Shown: positions 23,048-24,048 of the stretch, in pieces | Numbering within the stretch: position 1 is the stretch's first letter | Layout: every line of letters begins with the position of its first letter | Assembly (NCBI GenBank): GCA_030613125.1 | Contig: JAUWMO010000009.1 | Location: 1-24,048 of the forward strand | Direction: 5' to 3' | Origin: Bacteroidota bacterium | GTDB taxonomy: Bacteria > Bacteroidota > Bacteroidia > Bacteroidales > VadinHA17 | DNA: 24,048 nucleotides | The notes under the pieces: generated by a model | What the model saw: only the letters and a program-made list of their open reading frames with translations | What the model was told of the DNA's origin: nothing | The model's database searches: none | Translations under genes and position numbers: made by a program

Positions 23048-24048
23048 ATGAGGTGTTTCAATTTGGCAAAAGTTCGCCTGGCCTCTAAGCTTATAACAAC
23101 GACAATCAGATCAGGTGAAATCAAGGGTGTAGTGGCAGCTCCGGCTTCTAAAAGTATGATGATCAGGGCCCTGGTGGCCGGAATGCTGGCTGATGGCACT
23201 TCTTTACTAAGAAATCCTTCTTTTTGCGATGATGCAATATCTACTATTGAAATAGCGAGGGGCCTGGGAGCAGATATTCAAACAAAGGAAAATATAGTAA
23301 GTATAACCGGAGGATTTGAACCGGTAAAAAAAGTATTGAACTGTGGAGAGTCGGGCCTGGCCATTCGCATGTTCTCATCTATAGTTTCTCTGCATAACGA
23401 AGAAATTACACTTACAGGGACAGGAACACTTAGAGAGCGCCCGCTGGGAATGGTTGTTGGTCCGTTGCGTTCTTTAGGTGTACAAATTACAACTGAAAGA
23501 GATTTGCTTCCTGTGAGAGTAAAAGGACCATTGAAAGGCGGTTTTGCAAAAGTTGACGGGTCGCTGAGTTCTCAGTTTTTAACAGGCTTACTTATGAGTT
23601 TGCCTCTCGTGGACGGTGATTCTGAGCTGGAAGTTACAGATCTGCAAAGCAAGCCATATATAGACCTGACACTGCAGGTTATTAATGATTTTGGAGTTGT
23701 GGTGGACCATAAACATTACAAAAAGTTTGTAATTAAGGGTGGACAGAAATATATGCCAAGAGAATATACGGTGGAAGGTGACTGGAGTGGTGCGGCATTT
23801 CTTTTGGTAGCAGGTGCCATTGGAGGTGAAGTTGAGGTCCGGGAAATAAATTTAAATTCTGAGCAGGCAGATAAAAAAATTCTGAATGCATTGGAAATGG
23901 CAGGAGCAAAAATTGAATACAGAAAAAAATCCATAATTATCAGCAGGGATAAATTAAATGCTTTTGAGATGGATATTGCTGATTGCCCCGACCTTGCACC
24001 CCCTTTGGTGGCACTTGCAGCTCATTGCAAAGGAGCAACCAGGTTAAA
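23048..24048 (+). CDS. aroA: EPSP synthase (3-phosphoshikimate 1-carboxyvinyltransferase), 3' end cut
   Basis: From ATG 23048 the frame stays open to the window end: 333 codons of an enzyme usually about 420 residues long. A TTG at 23063 is another possible start; the first 28 or so residues are not conserved. AroA joins PEP to shikimate 3-phosphate. Visible motifs are APASKSMMIRAL (Lys-Ser and Arg of the S3P site), CGESGLAIRMF (PEP-binding loop), LRERPLGMVV, DGSLSSQFLTGLLM (Ser-Ser-Gln), EGDWSGAAFLL and DIADCPDLAPPLVALA (catalytic Asp). In the PEP loop, Glu, Leu and Met replace Asn94, Thr97 and Pro101 of the E. coli protein. It begins 11 bases after the aroB stop and is the fifth gene of the operon. 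Confidence 0.93.
   Translation, partial: MRCFNLAKVRLASKLITTTIRSGEIKGVVAAPASKSMMIRALVAGMLADGTSLLRNPSFCDDAISTIEIARGLGADIQTKENIVSITGGFEPVKKVLNCGESGLAIRMFSSIVSLHNEEITLTGTGTLRERPLGMVVGPLRSLGVQITTERDLLPVRVKGPLKGGFAKVDGSLSSQFLTGLLMSLPLVDGDSELEVTDLQSKPYIDLTLQVINDFGVVVDHKHYKKFVIKGGQKYMPREYTVEGDWSGAAFLLVAGAIGGEVEVREINLNSEQADKKILNALEMAGAKIEYRKKSIIISRDKLNAFEMDIADCPDLAPPLVALAAHCKGATRL

Overview
The window is AT-rich chromosomal DNA of a Bacteroidota bacterium, most likely a Bacteroidales-like lineage. Three things point there. A large secreted protein ends in the CHU_C / type IX secretion (type B) sorting domain. There is a DUF6702-HupE/UreJ pair. Promoters fit the Bacteroidota consensus TTTG-N19-TAnnTTTG. 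I see no rRNA, tRNA, CRISPR array, prophage or complete insertion sequence.

Layout. At 1-61 is the last part of a gene, possibly folP. At 164-946 is the diadenylate cyclase gene cdaA. Facing it on the minus strand are plsY (1087-1740), ppdK (1949-4675, with a clear terminator) and a xerD-type recombinase (5022-5927). Divergent from xerD is aroQ (6195-6629). The minus-strand HupE/UreJ membrane protein (6634-7221) is divergent from a plus-strand run of DUF6702 protein, a giant CHU_C secreted protein and a secreted TPR protein (7285-11673). On the minus strand follow a hybrid sensor kinase coupled to a small secreted papain-fold protein (11951-15203), a cysteine desulfurase-SelD fusion (15327-17540) and nth (17917-18549). 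The right end is a plus-strand aromatic amino acid operon: pheA, an aminotransferase, a DAHP synthase-chorismate mutase fusion, aroB and aroA (cut by the window edge).

The most striking element is the pheA leader at 18625-18797. A near-perfect Bacteroidota promoter is followed within about 20 nt by a 17-codon reading frame (MSFFYHYMNNFYFGWMT) with eight aromatic residues. After its stop codon come a segment GGGATTTT and then an intrinsic terminator whose 3' arm carries the same GGGATTTT. The two copies can pair with the same 5' arm, which is the arrangement of ribosome-mediated transcription attenuation. It sits in front of the operon that makes phenylalanine and tyrosine precursors. With aroQ elsewhere in the window, four shikimate-pathway activities (DAHP synthase, AroB, AroQ, AroA) and the Phe branch are present; aroE, shikimate kinase, aroC and tyrA are not seen here.

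Other notable points are the NifS-SelD fusion that would link selenium release to selenophosphate synthesis, a MITE-like element with 15-bp terminal inverted repeats whose right end supplies the nth stop codon, and a dispersed intergenic repeat built on a 7-bp tandem unit found in two gaps.
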